Assembly (NCBI GenBank): GCA_948567375.1
Contig: OX419759.1
Span: 1,031,303 to 1,095,302 of the forward strand
Origin: Lunularia cruciata
Lineage: Eukaryota > Streptophyta > Marchantiopsida > Lunulariales > Lunulariaceae
Direction of reading: 5' to 3'
Length of the DNA: 64,000 nucleotides
Every line of letters starts with the position of its first letter. The stretch's first letter is position 1. Under the pieces are notes generated by a model, which had not been told where the DNA came from, ran no database searches, and saw only the letters and a list, made by a program, of their open reading frames with translations. This document shows positions 1 through 11,876 of the stretch, piece by piece. The position numbers and the translations under genes were made by a program.

Positions 1-59
1 GGCAAGGATGTGATGAAATCCAAGCTCATGTGTTTCCATCAAGCAAATAGAATGGGAAG

Positions 60-470
60 TTATTGAAGGAGTCCACTCGGATTTTGGTTGTTGGCCTTGT
101 TGCATTGGTAGCTCTCACATGATTGGACAAACTCTTGGACATCTTGTGTCATGTTAGGCGACCACCATTGGCGTTGAAGAGTACCCAAGGTCTTGTCTAC
201 ATCCATGTGACCAGCAATTGGTAAGTCATGGGCTTCTTGGAGGCATATAAGTCGGAGGTCACCCTTGGTTGGAACATAGATTTGGTCCTCGTGGAATAGA
301 AGGCCTTCCTTGAACAAGAAGGTGTTTTTTTCCTTGCCACCAGTTGCAAGATGCCCTTGTACCATCTGAAAGAATGTATCTTGTTGTAGAGCTATCCTAA
401 ACTCAATTTGGACCTTGGAGTCAACTACCATTGTTGTAATTGCTACTTTGATGAGAGGAAGAGACTTCAA
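60..470 (-). pseudogene. Gypsy integrase, H2C2 zinc-binding region (fragment)
   Basis: This is the longest open piece of the element's pol (about 136 codons). The C-terminal half has the integrase H2C2 arrangement: H-DLPIAGHMD followed by a WW-SP-M block and then C-E-SYQC. It is homologous to 11877-12300 in the second copy. The catalytic core with its DDE residues would follow to the left, outside the window. No functional protein is expected. Confidence 0.75.
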
Positions 471-479
471 ATCAGTTTA

Positions 480-1500
480 TCATGATAGGGCATCAAGGAT
501 GACATGGAATCAACCGGGTTTGTACTCAAGTTTGATGTCAAACAATTGTAGTTGTTCCTCCTATTGATGATGTCAACTCTTCATGTGTTCCAGATGTAAG
601 GTCCGCAACAAGGGCTTGTGATCAATTCATATGACCACTCGTTTCACCAAGAGATTATACCTCCATATCTTAGTGGCATATACCATTGATAGTTGTTCTT
701 GATCTCAAGTAGAGTAATTCCTTTTTGCTATTTTTAGTCTACAAGATACAAAGGCAATGAGATGTAATCTATCTATGAATTCCTATTGAAAAATGGCTCC
801 AATTTCAAAGTTTGAAGCATCAAAATCAACCACGAATGGTAGTTGAGGATCATATGATTGAAAATTTGGTCTTGAAGACACCATATGTTTCAACTTCTAG
901 AATGCTTCTTTGTTCCTGTTGGTCCATTGAAAGCTCAAGGTCTTTCCCAAGAGATCAATCAATGGTGCAGCCACATGAGCATAGTAGTGGATGAACCATT
1001 GATAAAAAATAGCCAATCCATTAAATGCCCATACTTCAATAGCTTCCTTTGGAGTAAGCCAATCAATGATGGCCTTAATTTTCTCCTCTTCCATCTTGAT
1101 CCCTCCGATGAGATCTTGTGACCCAAGAAGGTAACTTCCTTATGCCAAAAGGCCCACTTTGACTTCTTGCAATAAAACTTCTATTGTTGTAGTCGTCTTA
1201 GGACTTCTTGCACGTGCTTCACATATTTACCTTTGTCTTGCTATAGATAAAGATATCATCCAAATATACTACCATATATTGATCCAACACCTAATGCATC
1301 TGATCCATGAAGACTGGAGCATTAATGAGCCCAAAAGGCAAAACTCTCCACTCAAAATGTCCATACCTTGTACAAAAGGTAGTCTTTTGCACATCCTCCT
1401 TATCAATGGGGATTTGCCAATAATCATTGTGAAGATCCAACTTGGAGAAGTATCATTCTCTACTCAATTGATCAATTAAGTCATCAATTCAAGGCAAAGA
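480..1500 (-). pseudogene. Gypsy reverse transcriptase and RNase H (broken)
   Basis: On the minus strand, 1240-1275 encodes YLDDIFIYS, the RT active-site box with its two aspartates. It is preceded by FGLINAPVFMDQM, the usual box upstream of it. The stretch 897-1094 encodes AFNGLAIFYQWFIHYYAHVAAPL, the RT/RNase H connection of gypsy elements. An RNase H start resembling FDASNFEIGAIF lies near 820-850. Multiple in-frame stops show decay. This RT is absent from the second gypsy copy. Confidence 0.75.
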
Positions 1501-2189
1501 GTATGCATTCATCACTGTCATTTATTGAGCCCACGGTAATCAATACAGAGAAAAAAGTCCTCCATCCTTCTTTGGAACAAATAATACTTGGCTCCCCAAG
1601 GAGATGTACTATGTCATATGAAATCCTTCTCCAATTACTCCATAAGTGTTGTTTGCAACTCCTCCAACACCTTTGGTTTACTCACTAGAGGACTCCGTGG
1701 TACTTGCTCAATCTTGAAAGGCATACCAGATCAAAGGGTAATCCCTTTGGCAGAACATCCGGAAACACATCCACAAACTCTTGAACTATGTGATCAACCA
1801 TTGCTTGATGAGGCTCTTGACTCTCCTCAAATTCTCCTTGTGCAATTGGCTTGATACACATTGAAAAAATAGACTTATCTTCCTCCAAAGCTTGCTTTAT
1901 AGTTGTTTAACCAACAAACTTCCCATCTAAGGACTTATCTTCCTTATGGCTTGCTCTATAGCTACTTTTGTGACAAAACTTTCCATCTTGGTACTTCTCT
2001 TCCTTCAAAGCTTGCTCTATGGCTACTTTCTTTACAAACTTCCTATCTTGGGACTTCTCTCCTTCCAAAGCTTGCTCTATGGTTGCTTTCCATCCAAAAT
2101 TCCCATCTTTGGACTGACTTTCCTTAGGTGTCTTACTCAAAGGTGCCAAACAACCTAATTGGAAATTCCTACCTTGGTGTTGTACTTGA

Positions 2190-2520
2190 ATTTATCCTCG
2201 GGTCCAATCAATCCAATCTGGCTTGAACCTTATGATGTTCAAGCCAAGGTAGTCCTAGATTGATATCATAGTGTAGAGGTGCCACTACAAACCTCATATA
2301 CTCCAAATACTCCTTCCCAATCTTGAAGGTAACAAGATGCAAGGTACGAAATGCCAAACCCTTTCTACCATCCGCTATCATTAATTTTCTTCCAATTAAT
2401 GGCTTCATAGGAATACCCAATTCTTTTGCTAATTGCATAGACATATAATTCTTTAAATTTCCAAAATCAACCAAAATCCTACAACCACAATCAAATATCA
2501 TACCTTGCAAGTGAAACAAA
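2190..2520 (-). pseudogene. Gypsy aspartic protease (retropepsin-like, fragment)
   Basis: About 103 codons are open on the minus strand. VDFGNLKNYMSMQLAKELG resembles the retropepsin active-site block, which in intact elements reads D-S/T-G-A/S-T-H-N-F. The catalytic DSG appears mutated to DFG. A second conserved block, NLGLPWLEHH, matches the D/I-L-G-x-x-W-L element of plant gypsy proteases. It lies between gag (higher coordinates) and RT (lower coordinates), as expected. Confidence 0.7.
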
Positions 2521-2846
2521 CTTGCAAGGTTGAGCCTTCAATCCCTTTAGAACTAATCAAGTTCCGAGTAGGTGGCTCAAAATCTTCTATTGGGATTCCT
2601 TGTTTCCCTAATCATTCCACTCCATAGATTCCATTTGGGCAACTTGTCAAGGTTGCTCATTCTTGAGTGGACACTCTACAATGTGGTGTCCAATTTGGTG
2701 ACAATAGAAACATCCACCATTTTGTCATAATTTTTCACAATCAATTGTACCAAGTAGTCTTTGCTGGATGGCATCGATCTCCATTGGTGTTGGCTACTCC
2801 ACTTGTATATGTGTGTGGGTGGGCTTGGGGAAGGCTGAGGTCGAGA

Positions 2847-3250
2847 CTAAGTTGTCACAGCCAAGGAATTAAAGCATTCAGCCGAGTGCATGGCTTCTTC
2901 CAAGTCTTTGGGCTCATGCATAGTCACTTCTAGTCTGGTGCGGGACTTCAAGCCTCTCACAAAGCAATCTAGAGCTTTTCCATCTTGTATATCCAGAATT
3001 TGCATAATGGTGTTCTGGAATTGAGTGATATAGCTTCTTACCAAGCCAATTTGCTTTAATTAGCAAATTGGCTTCTGCCAACTTATCTCGTGCGGCATGT
3101 ATGGTGTTTTTGGCTTGAAACCGCCCAAAATTGCACTCGTGAATTTTTCCTATATCAAGATTTGCATGACAAACTGCAACTCAGCTTTTTCCACTCTGAA
3201 TCACCACCATAATTTAGTCACTCCATCCATTTGGCTTGAGGCCAATAGAA
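2847..3250 (-). pseudogene. Gypsy gag (capsid fragment)
   Basis: The open piece at 2847-3044 reads YITQFQNTIMQILDIQDGKALDCFVRGLK and then MHEPKDLEEAMHSAE. This is typical of the retrotransposon gag capsid region, where the usual pattern is F-x-G-L-x-x-x-x-x-x-V and then L-x-x-A-x-x-x-A. The corresponding region of the second copy (about 13600-13800) is split by a DNA transposon. Confidence 0.65.
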
Positions 3251-3756
3251 TTTATCTTTGTTCATCTTGAAGGTTTGTTGCTTCAAAGTAATGTTCACAA
3301 TCAAACACAAAATTTTCCACTATGCCCAGAAGGTTCTTGCCTTCAAATACCTTAGGCTTTGGAAATCAGATTTGCTCTTCTCCTTCTTGTACTGGTGCTC
3401 ACTCTACATGCTCTTGTTTATGGAAATCTTGTTCATCCAACAATCAAGTAAGGTGCTTGATTTGTTACTACATAGCATGGATAACTTTTGGCATTGCCTC
3501 CATGGCTTCTACTCTATCACACTTTCCTCAATATATCTAATTTTATTAATGCATAGATGCAACACGTCCATTGTTCTCCATAAGTTACAATCGGAAGCAC
3601 CAAAGGTTCCTCAAACAAAGTGATCATATGCAAAAAATCCTGTCCAAAGTGTGAGGTGATGAATCATGTGAAACATTGCTTGGGTAGTACCTAGACACAA
3701 AAATCCCAATGGTTTGGCAAAAGTGGATTTGGTGATCCATAAATTCTATCCATCCC

Positions 3757-3774
3757 ATTCTTGCTCTAATACCA
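3757..3774 (-). promoter_or_regulatory. tRNA-Met primer-binding site of gypsy copy 1
   Basis: On the minus strand the bases after the LTR end read TGGTATTAGAGCAAGAATGG. This differs by one base from TGGTATCAGAGC, the standard plant site complementary to the 3' end of initiator tRNA-Met. One base separates it from the LTR terminus at 3776. It fixes the orientation of the element and the LTR boundary. Confidence 0.75.
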
Positions 3775-3775
3775 A

Positions 3776-4179
3776 TGTAAAAGACCAAGACCAAGGAGAG
3801 AAATGGGACAATGGAAGCTCACATTGGGACACTTGAATGAGGGAATCTCTGAATTCCTAGCATGAGCTTTGGCTCTTGTATTTATAGGGAGCATACAAGA
3901 CTCTTGAGAAGCTTCCTTGACCAACTTTCTTGGAGTACAAGCCAAGTTAGCCAAGAAGCTTCTCAAGAAGCTTCTTTCTTGACGCTGCCAACTTGGCGTG
4001 CAAGTTAAGCTGGTTGGAACCTTGTAGAAGCTTCCTTCTAGAAACTACTTACTTGGGTGCAAGCTAAGCCAATGGAAAGCTTCCAAAGAAGCTTCGTAGA
4101 TACTTTTAGGATATTCTAAGCTAATTTGGCTTATTCACTACTTTGTTAACCTTGACTAACTTTGTTGCTAAACTCCACA
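3776..4179 (-). repeat. 5' LTR of gypsy copy 1, with TATA box and heat-shock-like elements
   Basis: On the plus strand it runs TG...CA for about 404 bases; the 3776 end is set by the PBS, and the 4179 end by comparison with the second copy. On the minus strand a TATAAATA box lies at 3879-3886. Upstream of it are five GAAGCTTC palindromes (3908, 3955, 3967, 4027, 4088) and one TTCTAGAA (4036). All fit GAAnnTTC or TTCnnGAA, the half-site pairs bound by plant heat-shock factors. The three-unit site seen in the other LTR copies is degraded here, near 4104-4118. Confidence 0.6.
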
Positions 4180-4690
4180 TTGATATATAGATCAATTATA
4201 CAACCTTATTGAAGGTATACCAACCAATTCATGTAGTTACAAAAGGTCATTCCTTAGTCTATACACAAACAAGATATAACAAGATAATTGATACTGCCTT
4301 CAAAAGAATCCCCTATCATGGATCTTTAGTTCAAAGATTACCCTACAAATGGAAAAACAACCCACTTAAATAGCTTCTCTTACCCTAAAAATAATTTTAT
4401 ATCTCTCCTAATCACTTCTATACTGATGGCAGTTGCCTCCTTTGCATACTTGTACCATACATGCACCATATACGTAGCTCTCTACACTTAAATGTTTCTA
4501 CTCTATATATACACGCTCCAATATTGTCAGAATGTTGCTTAAGTCTTAAGTACTACCTATCTCTATACATTCCCATAGCCTCAAGTCCCATAATTTTTGT
4601 TGTTACTTCTCATAGAGGGTCCATCTCATAGGCCATTTGTGACTTCACATAGAAGGTATATCCTAAATGCCTATTGCCCATGACAAACCC
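4180..4690. other. Flank of gypsy copy 1; no gene seen
   Basis: AT-rich DNA with almost no CpG. I see no open frame of note, no terminal repeat and no clear similarity to other parts of the window. Confidence 0.5.
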
Positions 4691-6205
4691 ATCTATGGTC
4701 TTAATCTATATGCCATGGAGGTAAAGGCCATTGGTAGGCAACATTATATCTATCAAACAACCAAGATCCAATCTTTGAGCCTTCCTACGCAAGTCCACAT
4801 GGAAAGGATGCATGGAATGAACTTTATATAAAAACCCATTAGGTCTATAGTCTTCACCCTCAATCATCCTTTTGAAATCATGTGTCAAAGACTTAAAGTG
4901 GCACTCTGGCCATCATCCATCTAAAGCCCCCTAGTGATTGTCTCCAAATCATCTATTTGAGTGACTTATCTACAATATTAGTCTTAGTTTGTATATGTAT
5001 TGCTTGAAGAGAAGATGATCTCATAGCCTCATGTAGATCATCACGTGCCTCATCTAAAAAAGTCCTTGTCTCATCTAGAGTACATTGAGTCTCATTCAAC
5101 TCAACCTGCATCCTTTCCAACCTCTAAATCTCAATAGTAAACTCCTGTCTATAATAATCCTCTTGCTCATACTCCATGGCCATCACATTGTGGAACCCCA
5201 CATCCTTATCTCATTAGCTAATCTCTCTACTTGTTGTCTCTTATCTCTCATGAATATCATATAAATTGCCCATGCTCTCCTAGAGTTTAGTCTCTTGCCA
5301 AGAAAAGTTTCTCTCTTTTTCATATCAGCCTCAAAGGTATGCTCCCTCTAATGAGGACTACTCTCTCTATTAGAAATAAGTCTCTCTTTCTCCTCAAGAG
5401 GATGCTCTCTATCACACACAAGTAAGTCTCTCTCTCTCCATCTCTCTCTCTCTCTCCTCAAGAAGATGCTTTCTATCACACATATGTCTTTCTCTCCCCT
5501 AATTGATGTTCCTAATCCAAAAGTCTGCTATATGACTCCCTAAAGTCAGCTATTTGTTGGACATCCTCTAAGATGCTCTATAAGCTTGCTAAATCCAAAC
5601 CCCAAGGGTTGGGTTGGATCTCTAACAACTCTAGCAGATGGGGATGACTCTCCTACAAATCTCCTAAATGGGTTGACTCTTTATTGTGAATGGGATCCTC
5701 ATGTAGTCCCAATACCTTAGAATGAATGGGATCAATTTGCATATAATCAACTTCTATTCCATTAAATGGATCTCTCTCTACTCTTACCATAAGTATTTCA
5801 TGTCCCGCTGCATGAATGGGATTCACATGCATATAGTTAACCCCTACTCCATCAATAGGGTCATGACTTGCAAACAATGGATAAAAAATTTTACATGATT
5901 AATACAAATGCATAACAAATGAACTAAAACTCATAACACCTAAGTCACTGGGAAAGAAAAGTGAGTCAATTACCATGAGTGTACAAGAGCAAAGAAAACT
6001 TAAAATTATAAAAATAAGCAATTTTATGCCACAAATACCAACTCATAACACCAAGGTAAGAGGAATGAAATTTTATTAAAGATCCAAATATGTAGTAGTA
6101 AAAACATCTCACAAGTAGTACTACAACTACACTCTCACTCACCCTCCTCTCTCCTCTCTCTTGCCTCATCTTCCTCATGCACCTCCTCCTTTTGGGATCC
6201 AAGTC
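4690..6205 (-). pseudogene. Decayed coiled-coil reading frame of unknown family, probably transposon gag-like
   Basis: Three minus-strand pieces still look protein-like. One at about 5966-6200 starts with a basic stretch (DPKRRRCMRKMRQER). One at 5653-5877 has two related units, DPIDGVGVNYMHVNPIH and DPFNGIEVDYMQIDPIH. One at about 4960-5130 has a heptad-like run (RLERMQVELNETQCTLDETR, then more E/D/L) suggesting a coiled coil. Stops separate them. A PBS-like sequence lies just upstream at 6210-6228, which suggests a retrotransposon, but I recognise no gag or pol domain. Confidence 0.35.
5427..5457. repeat. (CT)n microsatellite
   Basis: Alternating CT with one interruption, inside a wider CT-rich stretch (about 5280-5490) in which CTCTCTCT blocks recur next to 'TCCTCAAGA(A/G)GATGCTCT' copies at about 5393, 5454 and nearby. 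These look like small local duplications. Confidence 0.8.
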
Positions 6206-6249
6206 CTTCTCACTTGTGCTCTAATATGATCTCATACACAAGGATATAA

Positions 6250-9200
6250 CCTCAATCTACAAATAGGTAGGTCAGAATGTGCCCTACAAATGTGACCTTG
6301 AACTTCTACCTATTGGGATGCTCAAGCTACCTCTACAACACTACCATCTCTATCACAATAGCATTTAACACCAATTTACTCAATTTTAATCCTCAATACC
6401 AACTCTCCTCAACATTTTCTTGGTGCACATGCCCATGTGCAAACTAGGGCTTTCAAAATGAGATCAACATGCTCCCATCGTTGGAAGAAAAAATAGAATG
6501 CAAGATATATACATTGGTAAGCTAGATACTTTCTTGCCATGTAATCCCCCATGGGGAACTAATCAACCATGGTGGTGTAGAGGGAACATATCTTCTATAT
6601 TTGGCCTCCCTTCCTCCCCGAGGCAAAGCCAATACCTCCCCAAGCAATCCCGAACCCAACTACAACCTCCTCCATGAATGGTGCTAGCCTTAGTCCATTT
6701 ATCCCAAGACCTCAGAAATTTCATGCAAGCCAAAACTTAAAAACAAAGAATGAAAAGCAAAGATCAAGACACACAAAGAATCCAAGCCCTTGGGACAAGT
6801 TTGCACAAGTTAAAAGATGGTGGTATGCATTTGACCGCACTTATGTGTGTTGGGGGCACTTGGAAGCATTTGAGAGTGCTTGCAAATGCCAAGGTTAAGG
6901 GTATAATTATCAATCAGCCCTGGAAAATGTTGGTAGGTGTTGGAAAGCATTGGGGAACTCTTGGAGGCACTATGGATTGTGGTTTTGAATGATTGGACCT
7001 AAAAGAGAAATTTGTGTAGAGTAGAAAAATCAAACATAAAGATAAGACAAATTTAGAGGTTTAGAAAATAAACTCATATTTGGTTTGGGTATTCCATCTT
7101 GATGGTGATTTTAAACCCCATTATTTTCAAATTAATCTCTTGGATATCTTGCACTACTTCTTGAATCTATAGTTTAACTAGCCAACACCATTTTATGAAC
7201 ATCATGTATTTGGGAACAATAAAAAAATCCTATCAACCTATCCTTCCTTGGCATTCTACATGTTCTCTTCATCTATTAATAGTACACTCTCATGAATGCC
7301 ATTTTCTTCTATTCAGATTCACTTTTCTTGGCAAAATGAAAAGATAAAAGCCTTTTCAAATTGAATCAAAAACTTGTTGAAACTCTCTATCTATTTTTCA
7401 CTTCTCTTCTAAAGCTTCTTTGTGAAAATTCCTCTTGGAAATCAATAGTTCCTCACTTCTCTTGGGCCATCTCCCAAATTTTGAAATTTCACTTCCTTTT
7501 TATACTATGACTTCTCTCTAGATTCTCAATATCTATCACTTCTCTCAAACCTTAGCACTTTTCTTTTGCTAATTTCTTAATGCTCAAGTCTTACCCTTCT
7601 CTCACTTTTCTTTTTCCAATCTCCCAATGCTTCAGACTTGTCTTTTCTCCCTTGCCAATTTTTCCTTCTCTCTCTTCCTAATTTTCTCTTTGCTCCCAAT
7701 TGTCCCTAGCTCAAACTCTTCCTCCCAATTCTCTTCGGATTTGTGTTGAACTCTGGACTTCTCTTTTAATTCTTGATATCTAAGACTTCTCTCAAACCTT
7801 ATGTATTTTGAACTCTTTCACTTTCCTTTTTCCAGTCGCTCAATGTTCAGGACTTTTTGTTCCCCCTCTTCCCAATTTTCTATTCCCTCCCAATTTTCCC
7901 AAGCCCAAGTTCTTCCTCTTGAAACTCTTTGTCCAAACTTTCTTAGAACTTTTCATTCTCTCTCTAACTCTCTCTCTCTATTCTCTTGTCCAAACTCTCA
8001 TGAACTCCCAATTTATGAAATATCCAAGAAAAAACCCTCTATCTATAGTTAATTGTTGAAAGATATTTATCTATCCAAGCTACCTCTCCCTTTATCCTAA
8101 AATAGGTTCTGACTCTCAAATCTCTCTCACCTTCTCCCAAACTCTTGGCTATTGCCACTATCCAAGCTATCTTCCTCCTTTATCAAAAACTATTTGCAAA
8201 AAACTTGCAAAATTCACAAAGTCTTCTCACTATCTTCCCTTCTCCAAATTAGCAAATTATCCTCTTAAATTCCCAAACCTAAACTCAGACAATTCAACAC
8301 TAAACTCAAAGACCTAAACTCATGACAATTCAACAAGAATACAAGTTAATAAGGCTAAACTACAATTTTATATGCCCCTATAGAATGCCTCTTTGGTACA
8401 AAGTCACCATGTTTCATAGAATTTGTGTAAAATTTTTAATCTTTTTTGAGTCAAAAGGTACATCTCTCCCAACACTCCAATGGCATCTTGCACCTACCAA
8501 TGCTCACACAAGTTGGCAATCTCACACATTGAACTCTACCAAGCACATCCCAACACTCACAAGCATTTGGAGCATTTATGGGTGGTTCCTAGTGTTGATG
8601 GTAGGTTCCAACATATGCAAGCACCTACATAGATTACTTGGATTTTCACATTCATAAATTTGACAATAACACTTTACATTCATACACTCATCTAAAGATA
8701 TAAAATAACTTTCTTCTCACTCATACATTTGACATCTTTTCAAAAAATATTTACATTTAGAGATATTAAAATTTATTATTATTATTCATTTGAGATACTG
8801 TCAACTTGTTGGTTGTAAATGAGACAATGAGGCATAACTCTATTCCTAGTTCCTTCAATGCTTTCTTTACCTTGCTCAAGTTCAAGGTTTGGCCCTTCTA
8901 TTTCCATTTCTTTGATGAAGTCCCTATCTTCTTGCACCCTTTTGGCATCTGCTTGCACCCTTTTGGCTGGTTGATTAAAAAGTTATGTTAAACTATGCAT
9001 GTGCTTATCCACCTCAACAAATAATCAATTTTACTTGGGTTTTTAAGCTATACTCTTAGTTCTGTAAAAAAATGCCATCTAGCTTTTAGCACCCCTATAT
9101 AATGCTTTTTTACTATGCATGTCAGGCCAAACATTTATTGAAGAGTTTCTCTCTTCCATTTGAGCCTACTTGAAGGAGGTCACCAAATGATGCACCAGAA

Positions 9201-9460
9201 CAAAGCTTGAATTGCCAAGTAGATATTAGTTATTTAAAAGGTACTACAAACTTCTCTATGATTCCAAATAGAATATTTCTTTAAGCAAGTGATGTTATGA
9301 CCCTAAAATTCATGAAAAATGCAATAAACATAACATAAGAACAACAAAAATGCAATATAGATGCTAAAATACCTCATATATTGCAAATAAAATCATGAAC
9401 ACCTGCAAAAGCAACCACACCATGCTTTGAATATCAATTTATAGAGCTACTTATCTCGAA
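6250..9460. other. Long CT-rich, CpG-poor stretch; no gene seen
   Basis: Poor in G on the plus strand and rich in short CTCTC/TTCTC runs, especially 7380-8300. The apparent open frames around 7801-8059 are serine/phenylalanine/proline-rich products of this composition and not convincing proteins. Segments around 6780-6980 and 8470-8640 share TTGG/CATTTG-type wording in opposite orientation, which may be a relic of terminal repeats, but I could not align them well. Confidence 0.5.
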
Positions 9461-9469
9461 TAAAACTTA

Positions 9470-9985
9470 TGATCTGTCTTTTATCATTGTAGATAACATG
9501 GCCATTAATGGAATATGAGCCTTTTTTGACTTAAATAGAGTTCCGCATCAACAGCTGGTCTTGTAGCCAAGGGGAACAAGGTTCCATCCACCCATACCAT
9601 GCATCTTGAGAAAACATTTTGAGCAAATACAATTGAAATTCTCTTTCTTGAATGGCCATCCCACTTCTTTCCACATAATAGATCATATAGTAATATAACT
9701 CTATTTGTGAATCCAATTGTAGACTCCACACTTTCACCCCATATATTTAACCCGTGTGCAACACATGCTCCCTTACCATGGTGACCAAATTGATAGAGAG
9801 CAAGGGCTACTTGAATCCATATTGGGGTTTGATTCTTCTTGAATGTTGCTCAAAAAACCTCATGATCTTTAATAAGATCTACCAAAACATAAAAAGATTG
9901 AACATCTATATGAGTAAGCTGTTTGAATGCCTTTGGATCCACATCACTAAAATAGTTTGAAACAAATGCCAAATTGTGAGGATAA
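9470..9985 (-). pseudogene. PIF/Harbinger-type (HARBI1-like) transposase relic, frameshifted
   Basis: Read downward from about 9985, the frame pieces give IWIQVALALYQFGHHGKGAC, then ESTIGFTNRVI, then WVDGTLFPLATRPAVDAELY. After a one-base frameshift comes GSYSINGHVIYNDKRQIISF. These match, in order, the DDE_Tnp_4 (HARBI1-like) signature: the L-x-x-G-x-x-G helix, an S-x-G-x-x-x-x-x-T-x-R-V segment, the (V)DGT(L/F)(F)P(L) block holding the first catalytic Asp, and the (R/K)K-x-x-Y-S-(I/L)-N block. The remaining catalytic residues are not found. Terminal inverted repeats were not located. Family call is fairly sure; the copy is inactive. Confidence 0.6.
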
Positions 9986-9989
9986 TAAA

Positions 9990-11150
9990 CTTGTTTCAAG
10001 ATATCAATTACAATTTATGAACTTAAACCATTTCAATAAGAGTTCTATCCTCATAGTAAAATCATCTAACCACTCATCTAAATCAAGGTCATTAGTGAGG
10101 TGTTTTTGGGTATATCTACCTATTTTATTGGTTATTTTGCAATGAGTACTACATCAAGGTATTTTCTAATTGTTCAAAATTTAATATTATCCCAAATGTG
10201 AATGAAATGAAAAATGTCTACTAAATGCTCCATGCAATGAACAAAGTTCAAGACTCTAGATTGCCATAGCACATGTGAAGATTCACTGATTTATTGAAAT
10301 AGAGTTCACCAGCATTGTTGATTGCCTTGCATGCTAAATGTTATTATTGTGATCCACAATCTCACAATTGACCTTTTTCTTGATGAACGTGAATAATGCA
10401 GTAGAGTGCAAATGAGATCCAAAGACTATACCCATGTGAATATGAATGCTTGAGACCTCACAAAAAGCCTCTAACTTGTTTCCATGAAAATCTACTCTAT
10501 ATTTCTAATTCAAATTAATAAATTTGAGGGCAATTTACACTCTTTGATATTTATGAGGGACCCATACCATAAATTTTATGAGCCATCCATTTATAGATCC
10601 TGCAATTTTTTCGGAATTTTGTAGATTGTTCATAAATTTTGTGAAAATTCCTTTTGCACATCCATATAAAAACATTATGGATTGATAAAAATCTTTTCAA
10701 GATCTTTATAGTTGCTCATAAAATAGCATTGAAACCCCCTAACACCACAAGTATTCTTCACTCTATAGGACTTCCTTTCCAAGTTTCCACTTTTTGATAT
10801 GATGTTTGAGTCTTTTAGGCTCTTCATTTTCCAATAGGATGTAAGGTGTTGATTTCAAACTCTTTGGTTCAAGCTATGGCCCATGATCATTTACTCTCTC
10901 ATTGAGGAACACACAAGCGGTATATTTTATTCTGGCAAGACGTCATGTCCTTAGATCCTCCTATTTGGCATGTACTTATCCACCTATAGATGTACCCTTA
11001 CTCCATCTACATATATTTGATTGTACCATAGACCATACTTTCTCCACTCTATTAGGGTTTTGTATGCTCATATAATTATAAGATAAGTGGTATAAACTAC
11101 AAATAAATATACCCATAGCTACGAGAGGATGTGGTCTCTTATTGCATGAG
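9990..11150. other. Unassigned CpG-poor DNA between Harbinger relic and gypsy copy 2
   Basis: I see no convincing open frame, terminal repeat or RNA gene. It may contain remaining flanks of the Harbinger element. Confidence 0.4.
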
Positions 11151-11564
11151 TGTTAGACCAAAAAGTTAGATAGCAGAATGGAAGATCATAATGGAAAATC
11201 ATATTGGAATTTTCAAGTGAAGGAAAGTCTAAATACCATGAGCTTGGGCTTTGGTATTTAAAGTGAAGCAATATAAGGCTCTTGATAAGCTTTTAAGAAA
11301 TTTTATTTTTAGAAGCTACAAACTTGACATACAAGTTAAGCTTACTATTAACTTGGTATACAAGTTACCCATTCCTTGGAAGGTACCTAAAAGCTTCCTA
11401 AGCTAGCCATTAACTTTTTACAAGTTACCCAGCCCTTGGAAGGCATCGAGAAGCTTCTTATCAAGAAACCTTCTAGATGCTTCTAGAATATTCTTAAAAT
11501 TCCTAGTATATTTGACTTATTTTACTAATCCATGAACCTTTATTAACTAATCTCTTAACTCCAT
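11151..11564 (-). repeat. 3' LTR of gypsy copy 2
   Basis: Homologous along its length to 3776-4179 and to 18773-19185. It contains a GAAGCTTC palindrome at 11450-11457 and a perfect three-unit heat-shock element, TTCTAGAATATTC, at 11481-11493. The TATA-equivalent position has decayed to TTTAAATA-like sequence. The right end is placed by comparison with copy 1 and is uncertain by about 10 bases. Confidence 0.6.
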
Positions 11565-11876
11565 CTTATTACATATTCCTCTACCGCTGGTTGGTTATGT
11601 CTTCATTGCCATGGAGTCATTGAACTTTTATATGGCCATTTGAGCATTTTGGAGGTGAGAAAGAGATTCCTATGTGGCATCATGAAGCGGCAATCCCTTT
11701 CAAAAGACCTTTTATGCAATTTTTTCTATGGCAACCATGTTGGATATCTCTTTGGGGCAAGAATATGATTGAAGTTAGATCTAGGCCAACATTGGAGCAT
11801 GCATTATATGAAAATGAAACTGCTTTTTGATGCTTATTAACAAACATTATGATTTTATGGCCTTGGTTTATCTTTG

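Larger units (their letters stand above)
1..4179 (-). mobile_element. Decayed Ty3/gypsy LTR retrotransposon, copy 1 (5' part; 3' end off the window)
   Basis: Read on the minus strand from 4179 downward, the order is LTR, tRNA primer-binding site, gag, protease, reverse transcriptase, RNase H and integrase zinc-binding region. RT before integrase is the Ty3/gypsy order. Every domain is broken by stops and frameshifts, so the element is dead. The 3' part of integrase and the 3' LTR lie left of base 1. A second copy of the same family starts at 11151, and parts of the two align along gag, protease, RNase H and integrase. The family-level call is secure; the lineage within gypsy is not determined. 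Confidence 0.85.

Noticed and set aside
7801-8059. Two overlapping 83-codon frames rich in S, F, P and L
   Set aside because: Low-complexity CT-rich DNA yields such frames by chance; no motif or splice context is present.
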